64,000 nt of DNA. Origin: Shewanella basaltis. GTDB lineage: Bacteria; Pseudomonadota; Gammaproteobacteria; Enterobacterales; Shewanellaceae. This document shows positions 9,204-19,135 of the stretch, piece after piece. Location of the stretch: contig NZ_JAKILA010000020.1 in NCBI RefSeq assembly GCF_023283885.1, forward strand, positions 1 to 64,000, read 5' to 3'. Each line of letters begins with the position of its first letter. Position 1 is the first letter of the stretch. The translations under genes and the position numbers were made by a program. Under the pieces are notes generated by a model. That model saw nothing but the letters and a program-made list of their open reading frames with translations. It did no database searches and was not told the DNA's origin.

Positions 9204-11255
9204 ATGCGAAAACTTACCTTGGCCGTGTCGATTGCCAGCTTATTTGTCGGCTTTTCGGCGTGGGCAATATCACCAACGATTCAAATCAGCGAGTTACCTA
9301 AACTGGCCCAAGAGCCACAGCATAAAGTGGCTAGCAAGCGAGTAACAACCTTATTTACTCGCTCGCATTATCACCGTTTTAACCTCGACGATGCGTTTTC
9401 TGAACAAATCTACGCGCGTTTTTTAGAGCAACTCGATTATCGACGCAATGTACTTACTGCCCAAGATATTGCGAGTTTCGATAAATACAAAAACGAATTT
9501 GACAACATGGTCACATCGGGCGATATCAGTCCAGCGTTTACCATGTATGATCTTGTCCAACAGCGTCGTTATGAACGATTTGCTTACGCGCTTTCTCTTC
9601 TAGATAAAGAATTTGACTTCACCAAACCCGGTGATGCTTACGAGTTTGATCGTGAAGAAGCCGCGTGGCCAAAAGACGAAACAGAGGTCAATGAGTTATG
9701 GCGTCAACGTGTTAAATACGATGCGTTAAACTTAAAGCTAACAGGAAAAAATTGGCCAGAAATAGTTGAAGTGTTAGAAAAACGCTACAACAATGCCATA
9801 AAGCGTTTAAGTCAGACCCAAAGCGAAGATGTATTTCAAAGCGTTATGAATGCCTTTGCCCGCAGTGTTGAGCCTCATACCAGTTATTTATCGCCTCGTA
9901 ATGCAGAACGTTTCCAAATGGAAATGAACCTAAGCCTTGAAGGTATAGGTGCTGTGTTACAAATGGACGACGACTACACTGTGATTAAAAGCCTTGTTGC
10001 CGGTGGCCCAGCAGCGAATAGTGAAAAACTATCCCCTGAAGATAAAATTGTCGGCGTTGGTCAAAAAGGCAGTGATATCGTTGATGTTATTGGCTGGCGT
10101 TTAGATGATGTTGTTGACTTAATTAAAGGCCCTAAGGGCACTGAAGTGGTATTACAGATTTTGCCTAAAAAAGGTGGCGCTAATGCCAAACCTTTTGAAG
10201 TCACCATCATTCGAGACAAAATTCGCTTAGAAGATCGCGCTGCAACCTCAAAAGTGATTGAGCCAAAAGACGGTCAATATGCTAAGCGAAAAGTCGGTGT
10301 GATTCAAATTCCTGGTTTTTACATGAATTTATCACAAGATGTTGCCAAAGAAATCGTTAAGCTTGAACAAGAAAACGTGGAAGGTATCATTATCGATCTA
10401 CGTGGTAATGGCGGTGGAGCACTCACAGAAGCAACCTTGTTAACAGGTTTATTTATCGACATGGGACCGGTTGTTCAAATTCGTGATGCCAATGGTACTG
10501 TAAATGAAAATCGTGATAACGACGGCAAAAGTGCTTACACGGGCCCATTAACTGTGATGGTAGACCGTTACAGTGCCTCAGCATCTGAAATTTTTGCTGC
10601 CGCGTTGCAAGATTACGACCGAGCTTTAATTGTAGGGGAGTCAACCTTTGGCAAAGGGACTGTACAGCAACATAAGAGTTTAGGTCGCATTTATGACATG
10701 TATGAAAAACCTATTGGTCATGTGCAATACACTATTGCTAAATTTTATCGTATCAATGGTGGCAGTACCCAATTAAAAGGCGTCACGCCTGATGTTCGCT
10801 TCCCAAGTGCGTTAGAACCTGGGGAATACGGCGAATCTGAGGAGAAAAATGCCTTACCTTGGGATAAAGTCCCAGTGGCACAATACAGCACGCTAGGTAA
10901 TATTAATCCAAACTTAATCAGTGCGTTAGATGCGAAACACAAGGCGCGTATTAGTACTGATACTGAGTTTAGCTATATTTACGAAGATATTAACGAATTT
11001 AAAAAGCATCATGATGACAAAACAATTTCGTTAGTTGAACGTGAGCGTATTGCATCGCGTGAGTCAGATGATAAACGTGCTTTAGATCGTGCAAATGCAC
11101 GCCGAATTCAGCAAGGACTTGCCGCGGTTAAATCGCTAGATGAGATTGAAACCACTGACGACAGTAAACTGCCTGATGCATTTTTAGATGAAACTGCCTA
11201 CATCACTTTAGATATGGCCGATGCAGAAAAGTTGGCCAAGATTGGCACTCAATAA
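9204..11255 (+). CDS. prc: Tail-specific protease Prc (Tsp)
   Basis: Periplasmic C-terminal processing protease. It has a signal peptide (MRKLTLAVSIASLFVGFSAWA), a PDZ region (EGIGAVLQMDDDYTVIKSLVAGGPA), and the S41 core with catalytic Ser in SASASE (about residue 459) and Lys in FGKGTVQ (about 484). About 683 residues, the usual Prc size. ATG at 9204 is preferred over the in-frame TTGs at 9198 and 9201 because it sits 9 nt after GGAG (9191-9194) and yields a clean signal peptide. A terminator follows. Confidence 0.95.
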   Translation: MRKLTLAVSIASLFVGFSAWAISPTIQISELPKLAQEPQHKVASKRVTTLFTRSHYHRFNLDDAFSEQIYARFLEQLDYRRNVLTAQDIASFDKYKNEFDNMVTSGDISPAFTMYDLVQQRRYERFAYALSLLDKEFDFTKPGDAYEFDREEAAWPKDETEVNELWRQRVKYDALNLKLTGKNWPEIVEVLEKRYNNAIKRLSQTQSEDVFQSVMNAFARSVEPHTSYLSPRNAERFQMEMNLSLEGIGAVLQMDDDYTVIKSLVAGGPAANSEKLSPEDKIVGVGQKGSDIVDVIGWRLDDVVDLIKGPKGTEVVLQILPKKGGANAKPFEVTIIRDKIRLEDRAATSKVIEPKDGQYAKRKVGVIQIPGFYMNLSQDVAKEIVKLEQENVEGIIIDLRGNGGGALTEATLLTGLFIDMGPVVQIRDANGTVNENRDNDGKSAYTGPLTVMVDRYSASASEIFAAALQDYDRALIVGESTFGKGTVQQHKSLGRIYDMYEKPIGHVQYTIAKFYRINGGSTQLKGVTPDVRFPSALEPGEYGESEEKNALPWDKVPVAQYSTLGNINPNLISALDAKHKARISTDTEFSYIYEDINEFKKHHDDKTISLVERERIASRESDDKRALDRANARRIQQGLAAVKSLDEIETTDDSKLPDAFLDETAYITLDMADAEKLAKIGTQ

Positions 11256-11273
11256 TTAATCATCTTTACAACA

Positions 11274-11298
11274 AAAACGCGCTTTAGGCGCGTTTTTT
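11274..11298 (+). terminator. Terminator after prc
   Basis: AAAACGCGC-TTTA-GGCGCGTTTTTT, a GC-rich hairpin with a T run 18 bp after the prc stop codon. Confidence 0.88.
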
Positions 11299-11410
11299 CT
11301 TAATGAAATGACTATTGTACAGTGACAAATTAACTGATTGGCGGTGAGGATCAGTGTAACTGTACTAAATACAAAGCGACATCAATGAGTTTGTTCGAAA
11401 AGGATCCTGT

Positions 11411-13972
11411 ATGAGCCAAGCACAAGAAAAACACTTAAAAGATTATGCCAAGCCCGCTTTTACTATTAGCCATGTCGATCTTAATGTTATTTTAGATGGT
11501 AAAAACACCAAAGTCACAGCCACTAGTAAAGTGCATCGTACTGGCGATCATCAGCACGAATTGGTACTTGATGGTGAACAAATTTCATTAAGCTCAGTAA
11601 AATTAAATGGCGTTCCTGCTAAGTATCGTCAACATGACAATCAATTATTTATTACAACTGATCAATCAGAGTTTGAACTGGAAGTTATCACTTTATTAGA
11701 TCCAGAAGACAACTCGAGCCTCGAAGGACTGTATATGTCTGACGGTGCATACTGCACACAATGTGAGGCAGAAGGCTTTCGTCGAATCACCTATTTTTTA
11801 GATCGTCCAGATGTATTGGCCATATACACAGTTCGCATTGAAGCAGACAAGAGTGCTTTTCCATTTTTATTGAGTAACGGTAATTTAGTGGATAAAGGCG
11901 AGATGCCTCGTTCTGGTCGTCACTTTGTGAAATGGCACGACCCATTTCCAAAGCCAAGCTATTTATTTGCCCTTGTGGCAGGTGATTTTGACGTATTAAA
12001 CGACAGTTTTACGACTATGTCTGGTCGAGAGGTTAAGCTGCAAGTTTTTGTCGATAAAGGCAATTTGCATAAAGCTGATCATGCAATGGCCTCGTTAAAA
12101 AAATCGATGGAGTGGGACGAAACACGTTTTGGTTTAGAATATGATTTAGATATCTATATGATCGTCGCCGTCGACTTTTTTAATATGGGGGCGATGGAGA
12201 ATAAAGGCTTAAACGTATTTAACACCAAATATGTGTTAGCAGACAAAGCCAGTGCTACAGATGATGATTATCATGGTATTGAATCGGTAGTGGGCCATGA
12301 ATATTTTCATAATTGGACCGGCAACCGCGTAACTTGTCGCGATTGGTTTCAGTTAAGTTTAAAAGAAGGCTTAACGGTATTTCGCGATCAAGAATTTAGC
12401 TCTGACGTTGGCTCACGTGCAGTGAACCGCATTCAAGCAATCCGCGTAATGAAAAACCAACAGTTTGCTGAAGACGCAGGCCCAATGTCGCATCCCATTC
12501 GTCCGGAAAGCGTAATAGAAATGAATAATTTTTATACGGTGACGGTTTACGATAAGGGTGCGGAAGTCATTAGAATGATGCATACCATTCTGGGTGAAGC
12601 AGGGTTTCAAGCCGGAATGAAATGTTATTTTGAACGCCACGATGGACAAGCTGTGACTTGTGATGACTTTGTCGATGCCATGCAAGATGCCAGCGGTAAA
12701 GATCTCACATTATTCAGACGTTGGTATAGCCAGGCAGGTACACCGGTGTTAACAGTAACCGATAGTTATGATGCAGAAAAAGGCGAATATCATCTTACTG
12801 TTTCCCAGCAGGTTATCTCGAAGGGCATAAAAGGCCAAACCTTACATATTCCTTTCAGTATTGAGCTGTTAGACGCCACAGGACTTTCTTTAGTTAATAA
12901 AGTACTTGATGTGACTAAGGCAAGCCAAACGTTTGTATTTGATGGTTTAAGCGCTGCTCCAACACCTTCTTTACTGCAAGACTTTTCTGCACCTGTAAAA
13001 TTGGTTTACGATTTTTCTATCGATCAGCTAGTTCATTTAATGCGACATGCATCGAGTGAGGTTGCAAGATGGGAAGCATCAGTACAATTAATCAGTCAAA
13101 CGATTTGGTTGAACATTGAACAACTGCAGCACCAACAAGTGATGATGTTAGATGCGAGAGTGATTGAAGCGTTTAGAGGAATTATTTTAGACGGTAACCT
13201 TGACCGTGCTCTGGTGGCTGAAATCCTTTCTGTGCCGTCGGCTTCTGCTTTAATTGAACAAGTTGATAGCGTCGATTTAGATGCGCTAGCCAAAGCAAGA
13301 GAGTTTGTTGTGGAAGAACTTGCTAGCGCTTGTGAAGATGAGTTGCTGGCGCGCTATCGTGAACTGGCTAACATTGATGATGCGGGGGCGAGAGCGTTTA
13401 AAAATATCGCCCTGAGCTTACTGTGCCAAGTTTCTGATGTTTATGAGAGCTTGGTTGAAAAGCAATATCATCAAGCGAAAAATATGACCGATTGTTTAGG
13501 TGCATTAAAAGCGGCGGCGATATCACAATTAGCATGTTTGCCTACACTCCTTGATGATTTTGAATCTAAGTGGCATTCAACGCCGCTTGTTATGGATAAA
13601 TGGCTGTCATTACAAGCGCTTATCAATTCAGATGACGTAATCGAAAAAATTAAACATCTAACACAGCACAGTAGTTTTAGTTTTTCTAATCCTAACCGTG
13701 TGCGCTCATTAATTGGTGCGTTTGCATCTCAAAATACTTATCAATTTCATCGGGCAGACGGTGAAGGTTATCGCTATTTAACTAAAATTTTAGTCAAATT
13801 AAATAAAAGTAACCCCCAAGTTGCTTCACGTATGATTACACCTCTTATTCAATTTGCAAAATTTGATGCTTCAAGACAAGCATTAATGAAGCAGTGTTTA
13901 CAAGAGCTTAAAAATCTACCTGATCTGTCTAAAGATTTATTCGAAAAAGTGACAAAAGCCTTAGCAGAATAG
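11411..13972 (+). CDS. pepN: Aminopeptidase N (M1 family)
   Basis: Cytosolic zinc aminopeptidase that trims N-terminal residues from peptides. 853 residues against about 870 in E. coli PepN. The GAMEN substrate motif is at about residues 260-264 and the zinc site HExxH(x18)E is His296, Glu297, His300, Glu319. AGGATCC precedes the ATG. It is a single gene between two terminators. Confidence 0.96.
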   Translation: MSQAQEKHLKDYAKPAFTISHVDLNVILDGKNTKVTATSKVHRTGDHQHELVLDGEQISLSSVKLNGVPAKYRQHDNQLFITTDQSEFELEVITLLDPEDNSSLEGLYMSDGAYCTQCEAEGFRRITYFLDRPDVLAIYTVRIEADKSAFPFLLSNGNLVDKGEMPRSGRHFVKWHDPFPKPSYLFALVAGDFDVLNDSFTTMSGREVKLQVFVDKGNLHKADHAMASLKKSMEWDETRFGLEYDLDIYMIVAVDFFNMGAMENKGLNVFNTKYVLADKASATDDDYHGIESVVGHEYFHNWTGNRVTCRDWFQLSLKEGLTVFRDQEFSSDVGSRAVNRIQAIRVMKNQQFAEDAGPMSHPIRPESVIEMNNFYTVTVYDKGAEVIRMMHTILGEAGFQAGMKCYFERHDGQAVTCDDFVDAMQDASGKDLTLFRRWYSQAGTPVLTVTDSYDAEKGEYHLTVSQQVISKGIKGQTLHIPFSIELLDATGLSLVNKVLDVTKASQTFVFDGLSAAPTPSLLQDFSAPVKLVYDFSIDQLVHLMRHASSEVARWEASVQLISQTIWLNIEQLQHQQVMMLDARVIEAFRGIILDGNLDRALVAEILSVPSASALIEQVDSVDLDALAKAREFVVEELASACEDELLARYRELANIDDAGARAFKNIALSLLCQVSDVYESLVEKQYHQAKNMTDCLGALKAAAISQLACLPTLLDDFESKWHSTPLVMDKWLSLQALINSDDVIEKIKHLTQHSSFSFSNPNRVRSLIGAFASQNTYQFHRADGEGYRYLTKILVKLNKSNPQVASRMITPLIQFAKFDASRQALMKQCLQELKNLPDLSKDLFEKVTKALAE

Positions 13973-14028
13973 TTGTCGTTTTACTGTTATTTTAGTCAAA
14001 AATTAACTCACAGTTTCTGTCATCAATC

Positions 14029-14053
14029 AGGAGAGCTTGCTCTCCTTTTTTTA
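14029..14053 (+). terminator. Terminator after pepN
   Basis: AGGAGAG-CTTG-CTCTCCT followed by seven T residues. It ends at the start of the next small open frame, which helps place that gene's true start further in. Confidence 0.85.
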
Positions 14054-14064
14054 TGGTAATTAGC

Positions 14065-14280
14065 ATGGAATTATATTTTTCATTACACGTAAGTTATGAC
14101 GCTTTTTTACCTTACTACCAAGGGCTTGCAGAAAAAGTTGAGGTTCGTGATGTGCACGGCAGAGTGTTACACATCAATGGGAAGTACTTTAGGCCTTTTT
14201 TAACGCCTCAAGGAATTCGTGGAAAGTTTAAATTGGTGTTAAATAATGATGGTAGCTTTAAATCGCTCAATAAATTATAG
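14065..14280 (+). CDS. DUF2835 family small protein
   Basis: 71 residues beginning MELYFSLHVSYDAFLPYYQG, with FRPFLTPQGIRGKFKL in the middle; this pattern fits the DUF2835 family, of unknown function. An alternative ATG at 14053 abuts the pepN terminator T run. No good ribosome site is visible for either start. The family match and the codon pattern make it a real gene, but its promoter is unclear. Confidence 0.75.
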   Translation: MELYFSLHVSYDAFLPYYQGLAEKVEVRDVHGRVLHINGKYFRPFLTPQGIRGKFKLVLNNDGSFKSLNKL

Positions 14281-14403
14281 AGCATATACTCCAAACGTTT
14301 GATTGATTCATGTTATGGGTATGTAATATTTTTGTTTATACATAAGTGCATGAAAATAAACTTTTTTCGTTAGCTGTTCATTCTCTGTAAAAAAATTGAC
14401 TGT

Positions 14404-14421
14404 CTCAATTCAAATATTGAG
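14404..14421. promoter_or_regulatory. Inverted repeat upstream of the DUF1302 operon
   Basis: CTCAAT-TCAAAT-ATTGAG lies about 175 bp before the DUF1302 start. The 316-bp gap 14281-14596 is otherwise AT-rich and holds no gene I can support; it probably contains the operon promoter. The regulator is unknown. Confidence 0.3.
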
Positions 14422-14596
14422 TCGATTATTTTGTGTTTATTTCACTAAACAGCGTTAATTTTCTTAAACATTTTCTTTTTTTTGACCTTGCTCAATATAG
14501 TTAAATGCTGTAACAATGGTGTTGCCTGTGGGCTAACAAGATGTTGGTTTCAATTCCTATAACAACTAATCCAACAGGTTACGGAGATGAACTAAA

Positions 14597-16645
14597 ATGA
14601 ATATTGTTAAGAAAAGATTTAACAAGTCGGCTCTCGCTTTGGGGGTGGTGTCGGCATTATGTATTGGCATGAGCAGTTCAGCATCAGCAGTGTCATTTGA
14701 TTGGGGTGATGTTCAAGGAACATTTGACTCAACATGGACCGCAGGTGCAAGCTGGCGTGTATCGGACCGAGATTGGTCAGGACAAATCGGTAAGGTTAAC
14801 CAACCGCAATTTGACTGGTCTGGTTATTCTGCTTTTGGTGGCGCATTTGGGTCAACTAAATACACATCTGCTCAAATTTGGGACCAATCGGGCTCGTATT
14901 CGAGCAACAACGATTTAAGTAACTTATTATATTCAAAAGGTGATACCACCTCTGAGATTGTAAAAGGCCTTCATGAGCTGTCACTAAAATATGAAAACTA
15001 CGGTTTATTTTTACGTGGAATGTATTTTTATGACCGCAAGTTAAATGATGGCAGTTATGATTTCAATGACCCATTAACAGGTAAAGAATTTGATCCTTGT
15101 GAAGACAGCAAAGCTTCAGAAGTGCAATGTAAAGACATTCGCCTACTTGATGCATTTGTTTATGGTAACTGGGATTTAAATGACGGTGCCAATCCACTGA
15201 GCGTCCGAGTTGGTAGCCAGGTGGTGTCATGGGGTGAAAGTGCGCTGATATCTCATGGTATTTCAGAAATCAACGCCGTAGATCTTAACATCCTTAACGC
15301 TCCAGGTTCTGAGCTTAAAGAAGCGTTCCGTCCTCAAGGCATGGTATGGGCATCGTTAGGGTTAACTGAAAACCTAAACGTTGAAGCTTTTTATCAATAT
15401 GAATGGCAAGGAATTTGGGTGCCGACTCCAGGATCTAACTTTGCAACCAACGACTTTGCTGGTTTTGGTGGTTATGATCAAAATGCTCAGTTAGGTTTCA
15501 ATGCTAACCCAGATATCAATCAAGATTTCTTAATTTCTGAATATTCACGTTTGTATGAAGCTGCTGCAGCTACAGGCTTTAACGCTGCTTATGCTGCCTA
15601 CATGACAGCTTACTCAACCAAAGTTGCTTTGGTTCAAGATGCTGCTGATCCAAGCGATGACGGTCAATATGGTGTTAAATTAGGCTACTATTCACCTGAA
15701 CTTGGTGAAACAGAGTTTGGTTTGTACTACATGAATTACCACAGTCGCCGTCCTATTATTAGTGGTACCGCCTCTAACTTCACATCAGAAGCGATTGCTC
15801 GAGATTATGGTCGGTTAGCGGCTAGCGGCGGTAATATTGATCGTGACTTATTACTTAGCATGGAAACATTTACTAAATCTCAAATTGTGTATCCTGAAGA
15901 TATTCAATTATACGGATTTAGTTTCAACACTTTGGTGGGTGAAACCTCTGTTGCCGGTGAAATTGCACATCGTGTAGATGAACCGTTACAAATTGACGAT
16001 GTTGAATTACTGTTTGCTGCGATGCCGCAACAGTTAGCTAACGCAGGTTTACGACCTGATTTAGACGGCATTTCTCAAATGGATGTATTCCCACCTGGTG
16101 AAACCGTCGATGGGTATATCACACGTGATACTACTCAAGCTCAAATGACGTTCACTCATTTATTTGGCCCAACGTTAGGGTTAGATAATTTGACCATGTT
16201 AGCTGAAGTGGGTGGGGTTTGGATCCATGACATGCCTGGTTTTGATGAGTTGCGTTTAAGTGGTCCAGGTACTGCTCGTTCTGGTGGTAACCCTGATATG
16301 CCAGGTATCATTGAAGCGTTACATAATGGTCCAGAAACTAATCCATTCCCAACCGATTTTGCTTGGGGTTACCGTTTAGTTGCTAAAGCAGATTTTAACA
16401 ACGTGTTTGCTGGGGTAAACATGTATCCTCGTGTGATTTTCTCTCACGATGTTGACGGTATTACACCCGATCCAATGTTTTTATTCACTGAAGGCAGAAA
16501 ATCTGTTGCTGTGGGTCTAACCTTTGACTATCAGAGCCGCTGGGGTGCTGACATCTCTTACAACAACTTCTTTGGTGGTGTAGGAACAACTAATGCGATG
16601 ACTGACAGAGATTATATCTCTTTCAACGTCAAGTATTCGATTTAA
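14597..16645 (+). CDS. DUF1302 family outer-membrane protein
   Basis: 682 residues with a signal peptide (hydrophobic core ALGVVSALCIGMSSSASA) and then a beta-rich chain ending in an aromatic-polar alternation (DYISFNVKYSI), typical of an outer-membrane barrel. The family is recognised from the SFDWGDVQGTFDSTWTAGAS start and the GSQVVSWGES segment. DUF1302 proteins have no settled function but are commonly encoded next to DUF1329, YCF48-like and RND proteins, as here. First gene of the set; the next starts 13 bp later. Confidence 0.85.
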   Translation: MNIVKKRFNKSALALGVVSALCIGMSSSASAVSFDWGDVQGTFDSTWTAGASWRVSDRDWSGQIGKVNQPQFDWSGYSAFGGAFGSTKYTSAQIWDQSGSYSSNNDLSNLLYSKGDTTSEIVKGLHELSLKYENYGLFLRGMYFYDRKLNDGSYDFNDPLTGKEFDPCEDSKASEVQCKDIRLLDAFVYGNWDLNDGANPLSVRVGSQVVSWGESALISHGISEINAVDLNILNAPGSELKEAFRPQGMVWASLGLTENLNVEAFYQYEWQGIWVPTPGSNFATNDFAGFGGYDQNAQLGFNANPDINQDFLISEYSRLYEAAAATGFNAAYAAYMTAYSTKVALVQDAADPSDDGQYGVKLGYYSPELGETEFGLYYMNYHSRRPIISGTASNFTSEAIARDYGRLAASGGNIDRDLLLSMETFTKSQIVYPEDIQLYGFSFNTLVGETSVAGEIAHRVDEPLQIDDVELLFAAMPQQLANAGLRPDLDGISQMDVFPPGETVDGYITRDTTQAQMTFTHLFGPTLGLDNLTMLAEVGGVWIHDMPGFDELRLSGPGTARSGGNPDMPGIIEALHNGPETNPFPTDFAWGYRLVAKADFNNVFAGVNMYPRVIFSHDVDGITPDPMFLFTEGRKSVAVGLTFDYQSRWGADISYNNFFGGVGTTNAMTDRDYISFNVKYSI

Positions 16646-16658
16646 AAGGATAATTATA

Positions 16659-18023
16659 ATGAAGAAACTGACGATATTATCGGCAGCAGTGATTATGGCA
16701 CTTGGTGCACCTGCTGCGCTGGCGAAAGTATCACAAGCTGACGCTGATAAATTAGGTACAACATTAACGCCATTAGGTGGTGAGAAAGCTGCAAATGCTG
16801 ATGGCTCAATTCCTGCTTGGGATGGTGGTATTACAAAACCAGTTGCTGGCTACACTAAAGGGATGCATCACCCAGATCCGTTCCCAGAAGATAAAATTTT
16901 ATTTACCATTACCAATGCCAATAAAGCGCAATATGCTGAGTTTTTAACCCCTGGGCAAAACAAGCTATTCGAGTTGTATCCTGATACGTACAAAATGAAT
17001 GTCTACCAAACGCGTCGTAGTGCATCAGTACCTCAGTATGTTTACGATGCAACAAAAAATAATGCTGTTACTGCTGAATTAGTTTCTCAAGGTAATGGTA
17101 TTTCTGGTGCGACGATTGGTGTGCCGTTTCCTATTCCATCTAATGGTTTAGAAGTCATTTGGAATCATATTCTTCGTTATCGTGGTGTAGATGTTGAAAC
17201 GTATCGTAGTCAAGCAGCACCTACGTCAACCGGAGCGTATACTTTGGTTGAAAATGCTGAAGAGATCCGTTTTGAGTATACCCGTCCTGAAATTACCCTA
17301 GACAAGCTTAAAGAAACCAACACCTTGTTTTATTTTAAACAAGTTGTTACCCAACCTGCGCGTTTAGCTGGCACCGCGCTACTCGTGAAAGAAACCATGG
17401 ATCAAGAGGCATTACCTCGCCAAGCTTGGACTTACAACACTGGGCAACGTCGCGTTCGTAAGGCACCTAACGTGGCATTTGATACGCCAGGTACTGTATC
17501 TGACGGTTTGAGAACCACAGACGATTTCGATATGTTTAACGGTTCTCCATCGCGTTACAACTGGGAATTGGTTGGCAAAAAAGAGATTTATATTCCTTAC
17601 AATGACTACAAGCTACATTCAGATAAGCTTAAGTATGATCAGATTTTAAAACCTGGCCATATTAACCCTGAATTTGCTCGTTATGAAAAACACCGTGTAT
17701 GGGAAGTGAAGGCAACGTTGAAAGACGGTATGCGTCATATCTACAAATCGCGTGTATTTTATATTGACGAAGATTCATGGCAAATTGCGCTAACCGATAT
17801 GTATGATAACCGTGATGAGTTATATCGTGTTGGTGTTGCTCATTCAATTAACTACTACGATGCGCTAACAAACTGGAGTACCTTAGAAGTATTCCATGAT
17901 TTGCAGTCTCGTCGCTATTTGGCTATGGGCTTAGACAACGAAGGTCGCATGTACAATTTTGATGCTTCTCTTTCTGAATCTAATTTTACTCCAGATGCAT
18001 TAAGACGTGCTGGTATTCGTTAA
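16659..18023 (+). CDS. DUF1329 family exported protein
   Basis: 454 residues with a signal peptide (MKKLTILSAAVIMALGAPAA, cleavage after ALA) followed by the DUF1329 pattern (LGTTLTPLGGEKAANADGSI, PAWDGG). The family is thought to adopt a lipoprotein-carrier-like half barrel (LolA/LolB clan), which would fit handling of a hydrophobic ligand in the periplasm; that link is family knowledge, not visible here. AAAGGA precedes the ATG. Confidence 0.83.
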   Translation: MKKLTILSAAVIMALGAPAALAKVSQADADKLGTTLTPLGGEKAANADGSIPAWDGGITKPVAGYTKGMHHPDPFPEDKILFTITNANKAQYAEFLTPGQNKLFELYPDTYKMNVYQTRRSASVPQYVYDATKNNAVTAELVSQGNGISGATIGVPFPIPSNGLEVIWNHILRYRGVDVETYRSQAAPTSTGAYTLVENAEEIRFEYTRPEITLDKLKETNTLFYFKQVVTQPARLAGTALLVKETMDQEALPRQAWTYNTGQRRVRKAPNVAFDTPGTVSDGLRTTDDFDMFNGSPSRYNWELVGKKEIYIPYNDYKLHSDKLKYDQILKPGHINPEFARYEKHRVWEVKATLKDGMRHIYKSRVFYIDEDSWQIALTDMYDNRDELYRVGVAHSINYYDALTNWSTLEVFHDLQSRRYLAMGLDNEGRMYNFDASLSESNFTPDALRRAGIR

Positions 18024-18037
18024 TTAGCCATAAAATT

Positions 18038-18054
18038 GGGGCGCTTAGCGCCCC
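18038..18054 (+). terminator. Intercistronic hairpin
   Basis: GGGGCGC-TTA-GCGCCCC without a proper T run, between the DUF1329 and YCF48-like genes. It is more likely an mRNA-stability or partial-termination element than a full terminator. Confidence 0.5.
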
Positions 18055-18075
18055 TTCATTGTTAAGGAAGTTTGT

Positions 18076-19086
18076 ATGACGTTTAGCATGCTTCGCAGTG
18101 CAGTGGCGATTGGGATTAGTGCATGTTTATATACTGCTTCAGTAGATGCCCAATTTGACCCACTAACTGTTCAAATTCAACCTTTAGCTCAATCTTCTCT
18201 GTTACTTGATATTGCCAATGCAGGCGACCACCTTGTTGCCGTTGGGCAACGTGGTAATGTGTTATTACTTAAAAATGGTCAATGGCAACAGGTTGCTACT
18301 CCTGTGTTAACCCAGTTAACAAAAGTCTTTTTTTTCGACGATAAGCAAGGCTGGGCGGTCGGTCACGATGCCACCATTATTCACACCAATGACGGTGGTG
18401 AAACGTGGACCTTGCAAATGCAATCTACCGAGATTGAAAAACCGTTTTTAGACGTCCGTTTTTATACTGCAAATGAGGGTATTGCTGTGGGCGCTTATGG
18501 GTTGTTTTATCGGACAACCGATGGCGGTAAAACATGGCAGGATGAATTTCATCAAGAATTATTATTTGAAGAAGATATTGCCTATTTAAATGAATTAAAA
18601 GCAGAAGATGAAGCCCTATATTTATCTGAGCGTTCTGCTTTATTGCCTCATTTTAATCGTTTAATTCGCTTAGCTGACACTCGATTACTACTCGTCGGCG
18701 AATTAGGCATGGTTGCCGTATCAGATGATAACGGACATACTTTTACGAAAGTGGATTTTGATTATGATGGTTCAATGTTCAATGCTATACAGGTTAACGA
18801 TAGCATTTACGTAATGGGACTTCGTGGTCACGTGTTTAAATCAGATTTAACTTTGTCGCAATGGCAACAAGTTGAATTACCCGTTGAGTCATCTATTAAT
18901 GGTGCTCTCGTGACTGCTAAAGATGAATTATACCTTGTGGGAAATGCTGGGATTGTATTGTCAGTTGACGATACCCAAGCAGAGATTGTGACGCGTAGGC
19001 AGGGTGAAAACATTGTAGCAATAGCAAAGGACAGTGAAGGCCAATTATGGTTTGCCGGTTCTAAGGGACTGTTCCAGCTTAAATAA
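18076..19086 (+). CDS. YCF48/BNR-repeat beta-propeller protein
   Basis: 336 residues with an N-terminal signal peptide and repeated Asp-box-like motifs (NDGGETWTLQ, TDGGKTWQDE, DDNGHTFTKV), as in YCF48/photosystem II assembly-factor-like propellers. Presumably periplasmic. It lies between DUF1329 and the RND gene, in the same arrangement as in other gammaproteobacteria; it may help assemble or gate the exporter (inference). AAGGAAG precedes the ATG. Confidence 0.8.
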   Translation: MTFSMLRSAVAIGISACLYTASVDAQFDPLTVQIQPLAQSSLLLDIANAGDHLVAVGQRGNVLLLKNGQWQQVATPVLTQLTKVFFFDDKQGWAVGHDATIIHTNDGGETWTLQMQSTEIEKPFLDVRFYTANEGIAVGAYGLFYRTTDGGKTWQDEFHQELLFEEDIAYLNELKAEDEALYLSERSALLPHFNRLIRLADTRLLLVGELGMVAVSDDNGHTFTKVDFDYDGSMFNAIQVNDSIYVMGLRGHVFKSDLTLSQWQQVELPVESSINGALVTAKDELYLVGNAGIVLSVDDTQAEIVTRRQGENIVAIAKDSEGQLWFAGSKGLFQLK

Positions 19087-19135
19087 CCTTATGGTTAATT
19101 TGGATAATTAAAACAACAATAATAGGGCCGATAAG